From Pyricularia pennisetigena (Eukaryota; Ascomycota; Sordariomycetes; Magnaporthales; Pyriculariaceae), in contig NC_043742.1 in assembly GCF_004337985.1 (NCBI RefSeq), positions 2,342,176 through 2,406,175 of the forward strand: a stretch of DNA of 64,000 nucleotides. Reading direction: 5' to 3'. Position 1 is the stretch's first letter. Every line of letters starts with the position of its first letter. Position numbers and translations under genes: made by a program. Below are positions 23,601 through 35,640 of this stretch, one piece after another. The notes beneath the pieces are model-generated. The model was not told the DNA's origin. It did no database searches and saw nothing but the letters and a program-made list of their open reading frames with translations.

Positions 23601-25945
23601 GTATAAAGGAAAACGAAAAATGGAAAACAGCATTTCGCACCAAGCGAAAATATTACAAATACCTGGTAATGTTTCTCGGTTTTACGAGCGCCCCCGTAAC
23701 CTTTTAAACCATAATTAACCACGTTTTAAAAAATATTTAAACATTTTAATCGTTATTTACCTGGGCGATATCCTCATTTTTTCCAGAACAATGGAGGAAT
23801 ATAAAAAATACGTTTACATAATTTTACAAAAGCTACAAAACGTTAAATTCTTAATTAAACCCGAAAAATGGATTTTGTACAGCAAACAAATTACTTACCT
23901 AAAATATATTATCGCCCCTGGAAAAATTAGGATGGAAAAATTAAGAATTCGAATAATAAAGGAATAACCCCAACTATAAAACGTAAAAAACGTTCGGGCA
24001 TTTTTTGGATTTGTAAACTTTTACAAAAACTTATTAAAAGTTATGGCGCGATCGCCACCCCATTAACCAATATAACCAAAAAAGATTTAAAATTCCAATG
24101 GACGGAATGAATACAATAAATTTTCGAACAATTACGAAACGCAATAATATAAAAACCGATTTTCAAAATACTAAATCCAACGAAACTTTTCGAAATCGAA
24201 ACCGACGCATCCAATTATATAATCGAAGGACAATTTAATTACCGAAACGTAAAAAAACGCCTGCATTTTTGCGCCTTTTTTTCACAGAAATTATATAAAC
24301 CAAAACTCAATTACCAAATCCACGATAAAAAGTTTATAATTATTATCAAATCATTCGAAAAATAGAAACTACAATTATCCGTAATTTAATTACGAAATAT
24401 TAATTCAGACGGACCATAAAAACCTAACCCATTTCACCATTAATAAAATATTAAACAAACGACAAATTAAATAAATAAAATTCCTATTAAAATTCCATTT
24501 TAAAACTTTTTACCCAAAGAAAACAGAAAATAGTAAAACCGACGCTTTTAAGAAAAAACAAGACCATAAGAATATAATACCCGAGGAAATACGGAAAATC
24601 CTTACGGTAAACGACAATGGAAACCATTTACCAATTCACCGAAATTTTATCAGCACCAATACGGTAATTACACTAGAAAAATTACGGAAAATCCACGAAA
24701 ACAAAACCCACGGACATCAAAGAATTTCCAAAACATAGAAACGGTTAAAACAAAACTACAATTTCAAAAAAACACGATAAAAAATACGCAAAATTACTAA
24801 AAATTGCGAACTTTGCGCAACAAACAAATTTGCAAAATACAAATTTTACAAGTTTTTACAAGTTTTACCAACCCCTAGAAAGGTTTGGCAAATTATTATA
24901 ATACATTTTATTGTTAAATTACCACCTTCCGAAAAACCATTTATTAAAACTAAGTACGATAATATAGTAACTATAATAAATAAATTTACTCAATACGCCT
25001 ATTTCCTACGTTATAAAAAAAATAATAACCCCGAGAAAATCGCTTACACATTCCTACTAATAATTGGTAACAACCACGGATTTCCAAGAAATATTATTAC
25101 GAATAAAAATAAATTTTTTACATCAAAGTTCTGAAAAGTTTTGATGGAGTAGTTAAAACCCGACCATATATTATCTGCAATATTCCACCCATGAATAAAC
25201 GGATAAATAAAACGAGCGAACCAAATATTAAAATAATATTTAAAATGTTATATACACCATAAACAGGATAATTGGGTACGGTTGTTATTTACAGCACATA
25301 TCGCATACAATAATTTAAAAAATAAAATTACCAAAATAACCCCGTTTTATACCAATTATGGATTTAATTTTACGATATATGGAAAATTAAAAACCACGAT
25401 TTCGGCCCCACGAACCGATAAACAAGCAAACGAATTACGAAAATTCCATTAAAAACTGCAACAGGAATTGGAGTTCGTACGAAAGAAAATAATTAAATAC
25501 GCCAACCAATATTGGATAAAAAAACCATTTTTCCAGGAGGGAAATAATGTTTATTTTATTCGACGCAATATTAATATACAGCGACCAAATAGCAAATTTA
25601 ATTTTAAAACATTTAAACCTTTTCAAATCGACAAAAAAGTTTGCGAAACCAATTACAAATTATTACTACCAGGAACTATAAAGATCCACCCAACGTTCCA
25701 CATATTATTATTGGAACCAGCACGACCCGGCACCAATATATAAAAAACAATCGAAATTAACGCAAAAAAGACGTACGACGTCGAACGAATACTGGACCAC
25801 AAACGGAACCACGGTACAACAAAATACCTTATTAAATAGGAAGATTATAAATACGAAAAAAAACATTTGGGAACCCTTCAACCATTTTTAAAATTGCTAA
25901 AAATTATTCCGCTAATATTATTAAAAATTGGATTTACGAACAGAT
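20690..25945 (+). pseudogene. Gypsy gag-pol with chromodomain, A2
   Basis: Gag blocks lie at about 20700-21400; every Cys and the His of the CCHC knuckle near 21340 have become Tyr or Asp (GKYFKYDKLGYIAKLYP). The protease flank has LGKPWLKMNNTRIN near 22920. RT starts near 23345; the catalytic box at 23758-23769 reads YLGD, so the first Asp is replaced. RNase H is near 24200, the integrase core at about 24900-25205, and the chromodomain at about 25779-25940 (ILDHKRNHG, TKYLIK). Stops occur throughout. A small AT repeat (22286-22320) is private to this copy. Confidence 0.85.
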
Positions 25946-26209
25946 TAACTAAAAAAAGGACGACTTAAAAAGCATTATTTACCATTACCAAAAGCTAAAA
26001 ATCGACCAAAGTTCGAAACCATACCACTAAACGAACTTACAAAAAACGATTAACATAAACTATAAATTAAACTATACGAATAAAACAACTCACCGATTAA
26101 ATATTGAGCAAAAACATGTACCTTATCTATTAAAAAGGATTTAAAAAACCTATTAGGAAAAACGAATCCCAAGTAAAATTGGAATCCGGAAAAAGCAATT
26201 CCAAAAACA

Positions 26210-26590
26210 TTTTAAAAAAGATTTCGGCCGATCGCCGCCGTTCCTCCTATTTTACCTTTTCACGCGCGATTCGATTTCATTCCTCCAAATTATTAATACC
26301 ACGACGAACCGCCTTTATTATATTGTTAAACCATATTTTTTTTATTTACGTAACCGTGAAACTTCTTCCTCCGCCGTTTCCAATTCAAATTTAAATTTTA
26401 AATATTGGGCCGCGATTTTATACAATTGTTTTCGGGAAATACCGACAATATCGCATCGCGAATAATGTAGGCGAATATATTCGATATAAAGGAAAAAATC
26501 CCAAAACGATACAATGCATTTCGCGATCCCCTACAACTCGCAAACAAAATAAAAAGGCATTTCGACCGCCGAAAAAAAAACATAAAAAAT
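26210..26590 (-). pseudogene. Antisense accessory ORF of gypsy A2
   Basis: Located between chromodomain and 3' LTR on the strand opposite to pol. It aligns with the A3 version at 29340-29740 through the block around GISRKQLY and a Glu/Arg-rich helix ending EERRRS-E. More decayed than the A3 copy. Confidence 0.5.
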
Positions 26591-26754
26591 AAATCGTTGC
26601 GACGAACGGTGGACGTACGACCACGAATTCAACTACGCGATTGGATATAGCGTAAAACCATTAACAAAAAAGGAATATGAAAATAAAAACGAGGATTAGG
26701 GGAATATAAATTATTTCAAAATCAAAAGGATTTGGCCAAAAAAAGGAAACCTAA

Positions 26755-27211
26755 TATTACGACCAAATAAATCGGGTCGGTACTAATAAGGCCAAGCGGG
26801 GTTACACCCCTTTTAACGATATTCGACCAGAAAAAACACCGACCGATAGGAAATAAAATTATATAAAAAATTACGTAACCCCACGTAACCGCCAAAAAAC
26901 GATAGAATTGATATATTACATATCAATTATAGCAAAACAAATAATATATTGGCTATAGGATATATTACACATATTATATTTAGGATAACGGACTATATAA
27001 AGACACATTTACTACCACGTAAATAAATTCGATTTTAGGATTGCTGAGCAGCAATTAATTTTATATTTTAATTAACCTTAAAACTTATTTAAAAACGACT
27101 ATAATTTCACTCCAATTATTAAAAACCCAATTACCAAATTAAAACGCTCAGTTGCTTTAACCCACTGTACTTTACCCTAAGAACAGGTTACCCTATACCT
27201 TAATCGTGACA
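26755..27211 (+). repeat. 3' LTR of gypsy A2
   Basis: 457 bp from TATTACGACC to CGTGACA. The inner end is strongly RIP-mutated and the outer end much less so. Confidence 0.95.
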
Positions 27212-27216
27212 GTTTA

Positions 27217-28702
27217 GTACCCTTATCGTTAAATATATCCGGTATAAAGGCCAAAACCTTTTGCCGAACGGGTATTTTATTACTTTTAATTTCTTTGCCG
27301 GGGTTACCTGCCTTACAATAAGTTAAAAACTCGAATACGTCGGCGATTAAAAATAAATTCACCAATAACTAAAATTGTACCCGTTATTATAAAATATATA
27401 AAAGGGTTAACGCCAAATTGTAGCAATTGTTATATTATAGCAATAATTATTTGGTATTACCGCCAAAAATTGTAACAGCTGTTACAATATAATAAATAAT
27501 AGGACATGTCAATGCAAAAATTGTAACAATTGTCGCAATCCAATAAAAAGAAGTATTAACCTATTATATTAATATATTATACCAAAGTATTTATCGTTTC
27601 GTAGCCAAATACGACCATTACCTCGCTTATATTCGACGAATTACTGTTAAAATGGTATACCAAAATCTGGTTATTAACGCGTGCTTTTGCTACGGCGACG
27701 CCAGCAACGGAGTAAAAGCGTTTAAGGGTTTGGGCAATTGGGGTTTCGTTCGTATTACGGAAAATATTATTTCCGCGACCGAACCGGGCGGGCGGGTTGG
27801 TATTATTATTAATTTTAAAACAGTTAATGTAACCCAAATAAGGTATAATACGAACCATTTTAATAATATTTGTATTCCTTACCCTGCGCCAAATTATAAT
27901 AATTATCGCCGATACGCATTAATTTTTACCAAATAAAAGATCCTTTTATAATGGAACGGGTAAATAATCCAGGAAATCCGTGTTTTTATATAATGGGAAA
28001 TAATATTCGGGTTATGCGAAATTTATTAATTCATTATTTGGCGTCGAATCAAATTCAAATTACGTCCGCGATACCGAAATAAAATTAATTTTAATTGGCC
28101 GAGCGGTGGTGGTTTTATATATACGGGTTACGGGCGGCCTATTTAATGGCGCAGGTGCCGGGTTAATAATAATTTCCGGTTATAGTGTACAAAGCCGGTT
28201 TTTGGGGTTTTTTAATAGCGTGGATAATGCGCTGGTAAATAGTTTAAAAAATACCAGGGGAATTTGCAAATGGCAATTATCCAAATCCGGGGCAGGTTCG
28301 TTATAATTATCGTCCATATTAATATTATTATCGCTTTTATTGGCGGACGCGGGGGCAAATTAATTATCGTTTTTGCCCATATAAATATCGTCGTTATTAT
28401 AATCGACGGGGGCGGGGGTAAATTCGTTATCGCCGGCGTTTATATCGGTATTATTTCCATTTTTATCGACGGGGGCGGGTGTAAATTTATTATCGCCGGA
28501 ATTTATATCAGTCTTATTTTAATTATTATTATTATTATTAAAAATGGGGGGAAAATTTAGGGGGATTCCGGTTATATCCGAATAATTTTGTAATATAAAA
28601 CGGTTAAACCGTGCAAAATTTGATTTTGAAAAAGTTATAATATCCGCGTCGTAATTTTCCAAATTTTTAAAATATTGGTTTGTTTTTTTTGTCCGGGCTC
28701 CT
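27217..28702 (-). pseudogene. SNF2-like relic, N-terminal middle part
   Basis: From high to low coordinates the minus strand reads a segment starting with TKKTNQYFKNLENYDADI and NFARFNRFILQNYSDITGIP, an Asn-rich stretch, four 21-residue repeats (28264-28540), and a block at 27577-27858 containing TPIAQTLKRFYSVAGVAV. A 200-bp spacer (27366-27576) follows with two TTGTAACA palindromes. The last block (27217-27365) contains AGNPGKEIKSNKIPV and runs in frame into 19957 once A2 is removed. Low-complexity repeats and no known fold suggest a disordered N-terminal region of the SNF2-like protein. The upstream end is cut by gypsy A3. Confidence 0.5.
28264..28540 (-). repeat. 63-bp (21-codon) coding tandem repeat, four units
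   Basis: A GGGGC/TAAATT core recurs at 28293, 28356, 28419 and 28482, an exact 63-bp spacing. On the minus strand the units read as GDN-FTPAPVD-N---DINA-like repeats. The unit length keeps the reading frame, supporting minus-strand coding origin. Confidence 0.8.
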
Positions 28703-29144
28703 TGTTACAATCAAGGTCTCGGGTAACCTGTGCTTAGGGTAGAGTACAGTGGGTTAAAGCAATTGAGCGTTTGGATTAGGTAACTGGGGTTCCATAATAA
28801 CTGGGGTGAAATTATAATCGATTCTTGGGTACATAGTAAATTAATTGCTGCTAAGCAATCCTAAATTAAATTCTATTTACATAATAATAAACGTAACCTT
28901 AAGTAGTCCGTTAATCTGGATATAATATGTATAATATGTCCTATAGCCCGCTTATTATTTGTCTGCTATAATTAATATATAATATATTAATTATATCGTT
29001 TTTTTGGCGGTTACGTGGGGTTACGTAATTTTTTATATAATTTTATTTCCTATCGGTCGGTGTTTTTTTTGGTCGAATGTCGTTAAAAGGGGTGTAACCC
29101 CGTTTGGCCTTATTGGTACCGACCCATTTTATTTGGTCGTAATA
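28703..29144 (-). repeat. 3' LTR of gypsy A3
   Basis: On the plus strand it runs from TGTTACAATC to GGTCGTAATA. The outer (left) end is nearly intact and the inner end RIP-mutated. Confidence 0.95.
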
Positions 29145-29339
29145 TTAGGTTTCCTTTTTTGAACCAAATCTTTTTGGCCTTTAAATAGTTTGTATTCCCC
29201 TAACTTTTATTTTTATTTCCATATTTTTTCCTTATTAATTTTTTTACGTTATAACCAATCGCGTAATTAAGATTCGTAATCGCACGTCCACCGTTCGTCG
29301 CAACGATTTATTTTTTATACTTTTTTTTCGGCGGTCGAA

Positions 29340-29740
29340 ATGCTTTTTTATTTTATTTACGAATCGCAGGGGATTACGAAATACGTTATATCGTTTCGGG
29401 ATTTTTTTCGTTATATCGAATATATTCGCCTGGGTCGTTCGGAATGTAATATTATGGGTATTTCCCGAAAACAGCTATATAAAATCGCGGTCCAATATTT
29501 AAAATTTGAATTTGAATTGGAAACCGCGGAGTAAAAAGTTTTTCAAGTACGTAAATAAAAAAAAATGTGGTTTAAAAAAATAATAAAAGCGGTTCGTCGT
29601 AATTTTAACAATTTAGAGGAATTAAATCGAATCGAACGTAAAAAGGTAAAATAGGAGGAACGGCGGCGATCGGCCGAAATTTTTCCTAAAATTTTTTTAA
29701 AATCGTTTTTTCCGGATTCCAATTTTGCCTGGGATTCGTT
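29340..29740 (+). pseudogene. Antisense accessory ORF of gypsy A3 (best preserved)
   Basis: A 64-codon open frame (29340-29534) reads with YFIYESQGITKYVISFRDFF, YIEYIRLGRS and GISRKQLYKIAVQYLKFEFE. After a stop the same frame continues with KKMWFKKIIKAVRRNFNN, EELNRIERKKVK and EERRRSAEIFPKIF to about 29740. Predicted content: a compact N-terminal part, then a charged helical, possibly coiled-coil, region and an acidic or aromatic tail. It is on the strand opposite to gag-pol, between chromodomain and 3' LTR, at the same place as in A1 and A2. No characterised family recognised. Confidence 0.6.
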
Positions 29741-29949
29741 TTTCCCAATAAATCTTTCAAATTTTTTTTTATTGGATAAAGTAAATGTTTTTGCGCAATA
29801 TTCGGTCGGTAAATTGTTTTACTCGTATATTTTAGTTTATAATATATATTAATCGTTTTTTTGTAAATTCGGTTGGTGGTATAGTTTCGCTTCCTGGTTA
29901 ATCCATAGTTTTTGGGAATAATAAATAATGCTTTTTTAGGTCGCCCTTT

Positions 29950-32900
29950 TTTTTGGCTAATTTGCTCGCAAATCCAGTTTTTAATAATATTGGCGGAATA
30001 ATTCCTGGTAGTTTTGGAGGTGGTTAAAAGGTTCCCAAATGTTTTTTTCGTATTTATAATTTTCCCATTTAATAAAATATTTTATTTTACCGTGGTTGCG
30101 TTTGTGGTCCAATATTCGTTCGACGTAGTACGTTTCTTTTGCGTCGATTTCGATGGTTTTTTATATATTGGTGCCGGGTGGTGTTAGTTTTAATAGTAAT
30201 ACGTGGAACGTTCGGTGGATTTTTATAGTTTTTGGTAATAATAATTTATAATTGGTTTCGCTAATTTTTTCATCGATTTTAAAAAGTCCAAGTTTTTTGA
30301 AATTAAATTTGCTATTTGGTCGTTATATTTTAATATTACGTCGAATTAAAATAAACCCTATTTCCCTTTTGCAAGGATGGTCCTTTTATTTAATATTGGT
30401 TAACGTATTTGGTCATTTTTTTTCGTATAAATTCCAATTTTTGTTGGAATTTTTGGTGGAATTTTCGTAATTCGTTTGCTTATTTATCGGTTCGTGGGGC
30501 CGTAATCGTGGTTTTTGGTTTTCCATATACCGTAGGGTTAAATCCGTAATTGGTATAAAACGGGGTTATTTTAATATTTTTATTTTTTAAACTATTATAT
30601 GCGAATTGTGTTATAGGTAATAACCGTACCCAATTATTTTATTTATGGTTTGTATAATATTCTAAGTATTGTTTTAATGTTTGGTTTCTTTATTTTATTT
30701 ATCCGTTTATTTGTGGGTGGAATGCTGTAAATAACTTATGGTCGGTTTTTAGCTAATCCACCGAAAATTTCCAGAATTTTAATGTAAAAAATTTATTTTT
30801 GTCCGTAATAATGTTTTTTGGAAATCCGTGGTTGCTGACAATTATTCGTAAAAATGTCTAAACAATTTTTTCGGCGTTATTACTTTTTTTATAAGGTAGG
30901 AAATAGGCGTATTTAGTAAATTTGTCCACTATAATTCATATATTATCGTATTTAATTTTAATGAGTAGTTTTTCGGAAGGTGGTAGTTTAACGATAAAAT
31001 CCATTATAATGGTTTACCAGGCCTTATTAAGGGCTGGTAAAAGCTGTAGGCGCCCGTAAGGTTTATATTTGGCGGATTTGCTTTTTGCGCAAAATTCGCA
31101 ATTTTTAATAATTTTTCGTATTTTTTATCGTATTTTTTTAAAATTGTGGTGCTATTTTAGCCGTTTCCATGTTCTGAAAATTCCTTGGTATCCGTAAACT
31201 TTGCTTTCGTGGATTTTCCGTATTTTTTTAATATAATTACAGTATTAATTATTATAAAATTTCGGTAAATTAATAAAAGGTTTCCGTTATCGTTTACCGT
31301 AAAAGTTTTCCGTATTTCCTCGGATATTATGTTTTTATAATTTGTTTTTTGCTAAAAGCGTCGGCCCTGCCATTTTTTATTCCTTTTCGGTAAATAATTT
31401 AAAATGGAATTTTAATAGGAATTTTCCCCATTTAATTTATCGTTTGTTTAACATTTTGCTGGTGGTAAAATAGGTTAAGTTTTTATGGTCCGTATAAATT
31501 AATATTTTGTATTTAATTCCGGATAGCTGTGGTTTCCATTTTTCGAATATTCGGATAATAGTTATAAATTTTTTATCGTGGATTTGGTAATTAAGTTTTG
31601 GTTTATGTAATTTTTGTAAAAAAAAGGCGCAAAAATGTAGGCGTTTTTTTCGTTTCGTTGGTTAAATTATCCTCCGATTGCATAGTCGGATACGTCGGTT
31701 TCGATTTCGAAAAATTTCGTTGGGTCTGGTATTTTAAGGATCGGTTTTTATGCCATTACATTTTGTAATTGTTCGAAAATTTGCTGTATTCGTTCCGTTC
31801 ATTGCAACTTTCAATCCTTTTTAATTATATTAATTAATAAGGTGGCGATCGCGCCGTAATTTCTAATAAATCTTTTATAAAAATTTACAAATCCAAGGAA
31901 TACCCGAACGTTTTTTACGTTTTATGGTTAGGGCCATTCCTTTATTGTTTGGATTTTTGATTTTTCCATCCTAATTTCTCCGAGCGCGATAATATATCCT
32001 AGGAAATTGATTTATTTACTGTAAAAAATGCATTTTTTGGGTTTAATTAAAAGTTTAAAGTTTTATAGCTTTTGTAAAATTGTATAAACGTATTTTATAT
32101 ATTTTTCCAACGTTTTGGAAAAAATAAAGATACTGTTTAGGTAAATAACGACAAAAATGTTTAAACATTCCCTAAAAACGTGGTTGATTATAATTTAAAA
32201 GGTTGCGGGGGCGTTGATAAAACCGAAAAACATTACCAGGTATTCGTAATATTTTCGTTTAATGCGAAATGCTATTTTCCATTCCTCGTTTTCCTTTATA
32301 TTAATTAAATTATATGCTTTTTTAAAATTTCATATCGTAAACCATTATATTTGGTAAAACATATTTCGAAATTCTCCTATTAATGGTAACGGGTAGCAAT
32401 TTTTTATTATAATGTCGTTTAATTGTTTATAATCCACGTATAATCGTAATTTTCCGTTCTTTTTTAATACGAAAAGACTTGGGTATCCTGCTGGTAATGT
32501 CGATGGTTTAATATAGTTTTTTTTTAAGTTTTTTGCGAAATATTCGTTCAAAACTTCCATTTATGTCGGATTTAAACCGTATATTTTATGGAATTTTGGT
32601 TGGGTTCCTTTTTTCAATGGTATTTCGTGGTCGAACGGATTGTGTTCGGGTAATCCTGTTTCGAATTTTTGGTTAAATAATCGTATATAATTTTAGTATT
32701 TTTTTTAACATTTTGCCGTTTTTGGTTTATTCTTTCGTAATTTATATTATATAGTTGGATCGGTTTTGGCCTGCAAATAGTCGCTTTTTTTCCGATATTG
32801 GTTCCGGGGTTAGTCGTCTTTCCTATAAATACGCCATTTGTTTCATTTAATCCTTCCGTGCTTTATATTTCCTGTATAAACCCTGCTGTATTGGAGGTTA

Positions 32901-34772
32901 TTTAATAATTAGGTGCTTTTCCTATTAAATTTGGCCTATAATCCAATTTATCCGGGGGTTATTCCTTTAAAACCGGGGAATTCCTAAAATTATGTTTTTA
33001 TTCCCTATTTCCGTAATATCCAAAGTGATTTGTTTTTTTCGTTTATAATTTTCCATCCAAAAGTGTACGGTTTCTGTTTCGATGGTGCCGTTCCCGTATA
33101 AAACTGCTTTTCCTTTTATGGTTTGCAGTCGAAATGGTTTTTTTTTTATTTGTAAGGTATTCGTGGGTTTTTTACGATTTTTGGAAAGATGTAATTGCTT
33201 TGTGCTCCGCTGTTAAGGAGCGCTTATATAAATTTTCCATTAAATCGCATATTTAGGAATATATGTTCGTGTGCTATTTTCGTGGTTTGCGTGGCGTTTA
33301 GGGTTTTTTATTCCGTTTTTATTGCTACCGTTTGGTGCCTTATACCGTTTGGCTGTTTTAGCTCTTTGGTTTGCTGGATTCCCGTCGTGGGTCCTTATTC
33401 TTTTTATTTCGGGGCGTATGGCTGTTTTTAATTTTAATCTTATTAAATCGGTGCCCTGTTGGTGCACGCGTTTTTCGTGCGTTTGTAGGTATTTCGTTAT
33501 CCTTAACGTTGGGGTTCTGTATTTGTATTCGAAATGGTATTCCGGGAAATTGCACTGATTGGTCGTCTCGGTATAAATCGATAAATTTCTTCTTATATAT
33601 ATAGGGGTTATTTTCCCTTGCTGCACTGTATGGGTTTGAAAATATAATTTCTTTTTCGTTAAATTCGTCTTTTAATTCGTTATTAAATTCGTCCGTTGGG
33701 GTTTGCTGGATTATCCGGATGCGGTGGGTTTATCCGAATAGTTTTGGTTTTAATCTTTCTAAAATATTTGATTCCGTAGGTTCGGGTAATTTGGCGTTTT
33801 GTTTGCGTAATTGTACCGGTGGTCTGGTTTCAAGAGGTACGCGGTTTCCTACTGCTAAGGTCCGAATATTTTTAAATTTTTATAAATATTATCCTGCGTC
33901 TATTTTTACGCTATTATAAATTATGCAATTATCGTCGTAATATACGGTCCAATTTATTAAATAATATTAATCCGGTTATATTTATTGGTGGGCAATGGTA
34001 TTTAATCCTCGTAATTCGTTGGAATCGGGGTATAAATCCGGCGTGTTTTAGGGATAAAATTTGGTTATATATCCTAATTTATCGCATTTAAAGCATTTGC
34101 TATTTTTGGGATCCTTACAAAACTTTTTGTATTAAATCGCGTTAAAATCTATAAATCCGCTATATATTCCGTAGGAAATATTATATTGGCGAGGCGGTTT
34201 AAGGTATTAATATTTGCGTCCCGTATCAATTTATCGCAAAATTGGTCCCTATACGTTATGTTTTTCGCCTCGTTCCAGTTTTCGTTCGTAAAATTGGTTA
34301 TCGATTTTAATTGCTAGTCTTACATATTCGGTACAAATGTCGGATCGCTTTTTTTTAATAAATTCGTTTTTAATTTTTTTTTAAACTCCGCATAAAAACG
34401 TGCCATTAAGGTTTCGGGGCCCCATAATAATTAAACGGTAGTTTATCGAAATTTACTGGTATATTTGGATACCGATTTGGTTTAAATAAAACGTACCAAT
34501 TTACCTTTAACCGTACGTTCCTTATTTAAATTACCGAATACTCCCCTAAAACATTTTTCGAAATTCTTATAATCGTCGAAAATGCGGTTAGTTTTAATTT
34601 TACGGTTTTTTTCCTTATCGTGGTCCAAATAATTTCGTAGGATTGGTTCGAACCAAATAAACGCGTCGCTTTTTAATAGCGAAATTGCGTAAATAACCTT
34701 TTTTACGTTATTATCGAAATTGTTTTCGTTAAAGTGAAAATTACCCCGGGTTTCCGTAAGGAATTCCTGCAA
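29950..34772 (-). pseudogene. Gypsy gag-pol with chromodomain, A3
   Basis: From right to left: gag at 34482-34772, an open frame with NFHFNENNFDNN, LLKSDAFIWFEPILRNYLDH and FDDYKNFEKCFRGVFGN, the best gag in the window; protease flank near 33000; RT at 32345-32560 with KKNGKLRLYVDYKQLNDI and NCYPLPLIGEF, where the catalytic box at 32132-32143 reads YLNS; RNase H near 31650; integrase core at about 30700-31030; and chromodomain at about 29950-30125. The RT motif is lost here too, so none of the three gypsy copies is catalytically competent. Confidence 0.88.
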
Positions 34773-35033
34773 AATACCTAGGGTGTTATTATAAGGTAAT
34801 AGTAAAAAATATTTAATATAATTACTATTAGTTCGATTAATTTATTCGGTTATTCGTTTTTGGGATTGTCCATTTTTTGTTTAAAGCGTCGCGACCATTT
34901 GACGCAAAGCGTTAATATTAACCGGAGCGTTAATGGTAAAAGGGGTTTAAGGGGTGGGTTTGTTGGAAAATATGGTTTCGGCGATACTATTTGGTATATT
35001 TTAAAATAAAATACTGAATAGGAGCAATTAAAA

Positions 35034-35475
35034 TATTACGATTAAAATATCGGGTAACCTGTTTTTGGGGTAAAATATAGTGGGTTAAAGCAATTAAGCG
35101 TCTGGATTGGGTAATTGGGGTTTAATAATAACTGGGGTGAAATCATAATTAATTCCTGGGTAAATAGTAAATTAATTGCTGCTAAACAATTTTAAACTAA
35201 ATTTTATTTATATGGTAGTAAGCATGTTTTTGAATAATCCGTTGTCCTGGGTATAATATGTGTAATATATCCTATAACCCGCATATTATTTATTTGCTAT
35301 AATTAATATGTGATATATTAATTATATCGTTTTTTTGGCGGTTACGTGGGGTTACGTGATTTTTTATAGAATTCTGTTTCCTGTCGGTCGGTGTTTTCTC
35401 TGGTCGAATGTCGTTAGGAGGGGTGTGACCCCGCCTGGCCTCATTGGTACCGACCCATCTTGTCTGGTCGTAACA
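35034..35475 (-). repeat. 5' LTR of gypsy A3
   Basis: On the plus strand it runs from TATTACGATT to GGTCGTAACA. Its outer (right) 150 bp are nearly free of RIP. Confidence 0.95.
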
Positions 35476-35640
35476 CTTCTTTTTGTGGTATAATTATTAA
35501 ATTAGCAGGTAATTTAATATTGTTGGGTATATATTCCAACGTAAGTTTGGTGGTGGTTTGGGCGGAGGTTTTACCTTTTTGGCGTTTTTTGGGAACTATA
35601 ATGATAAAGGGCCGTAATTGTAACAGTTAATACGGTTTTT
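35476..35640 (-). pseudogene. SNF2-like relic, N-terminal fragment beyond gypsy A3
   Basis: Minus-strand reading gives IIIVPKKRQKGKTSAQTTT then LEYIPNNIKLPANLIIIPQK, ending at the A3 target site. The basic, Thr-rich text fits a disordered N terminus. No start codon can be chosen because of RIP. Confidence 0.4.

Larger units (their letters stand above)
19958..27211 (+). mobile_element. Gypsy chromovirus A2, complete, TSD gttta
   Basis: A 7254-bp element with 457-bp LTRs (19958-20414 and 26755-27211), flanked by gttta at 19953-19957 and 27212-27216. Internal order is as in A1. It split the SNF2-like relic: joining the flanks at one TSD copy restores a continuous minus-strand host frame. Confidence 0.95.
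28703..35475 (-). mobile_element. Gypsy chromovirus A3, complete, inverted, TSD ctcct/cttct
   Basis: A 6773-bp element with 442-bp LTRs (28703-29144 and 35034-35475). Flanking 5-mers ctcct (28698-28702) and cttct (35476-35480) differ by one C/T transition, as expected after RIP. It lies in the N-terminal part of the SNF2-like relic. Confidence 0.93.

Noticed and set aside
28264..28560. Plus-strand frame of Ile/Gly-rich repeats
   Set aside because: Antisense reading of the 63-bp repeat; the minus strand gives Pro/Asp/Asn repeats continuous with neighbouring blocks.
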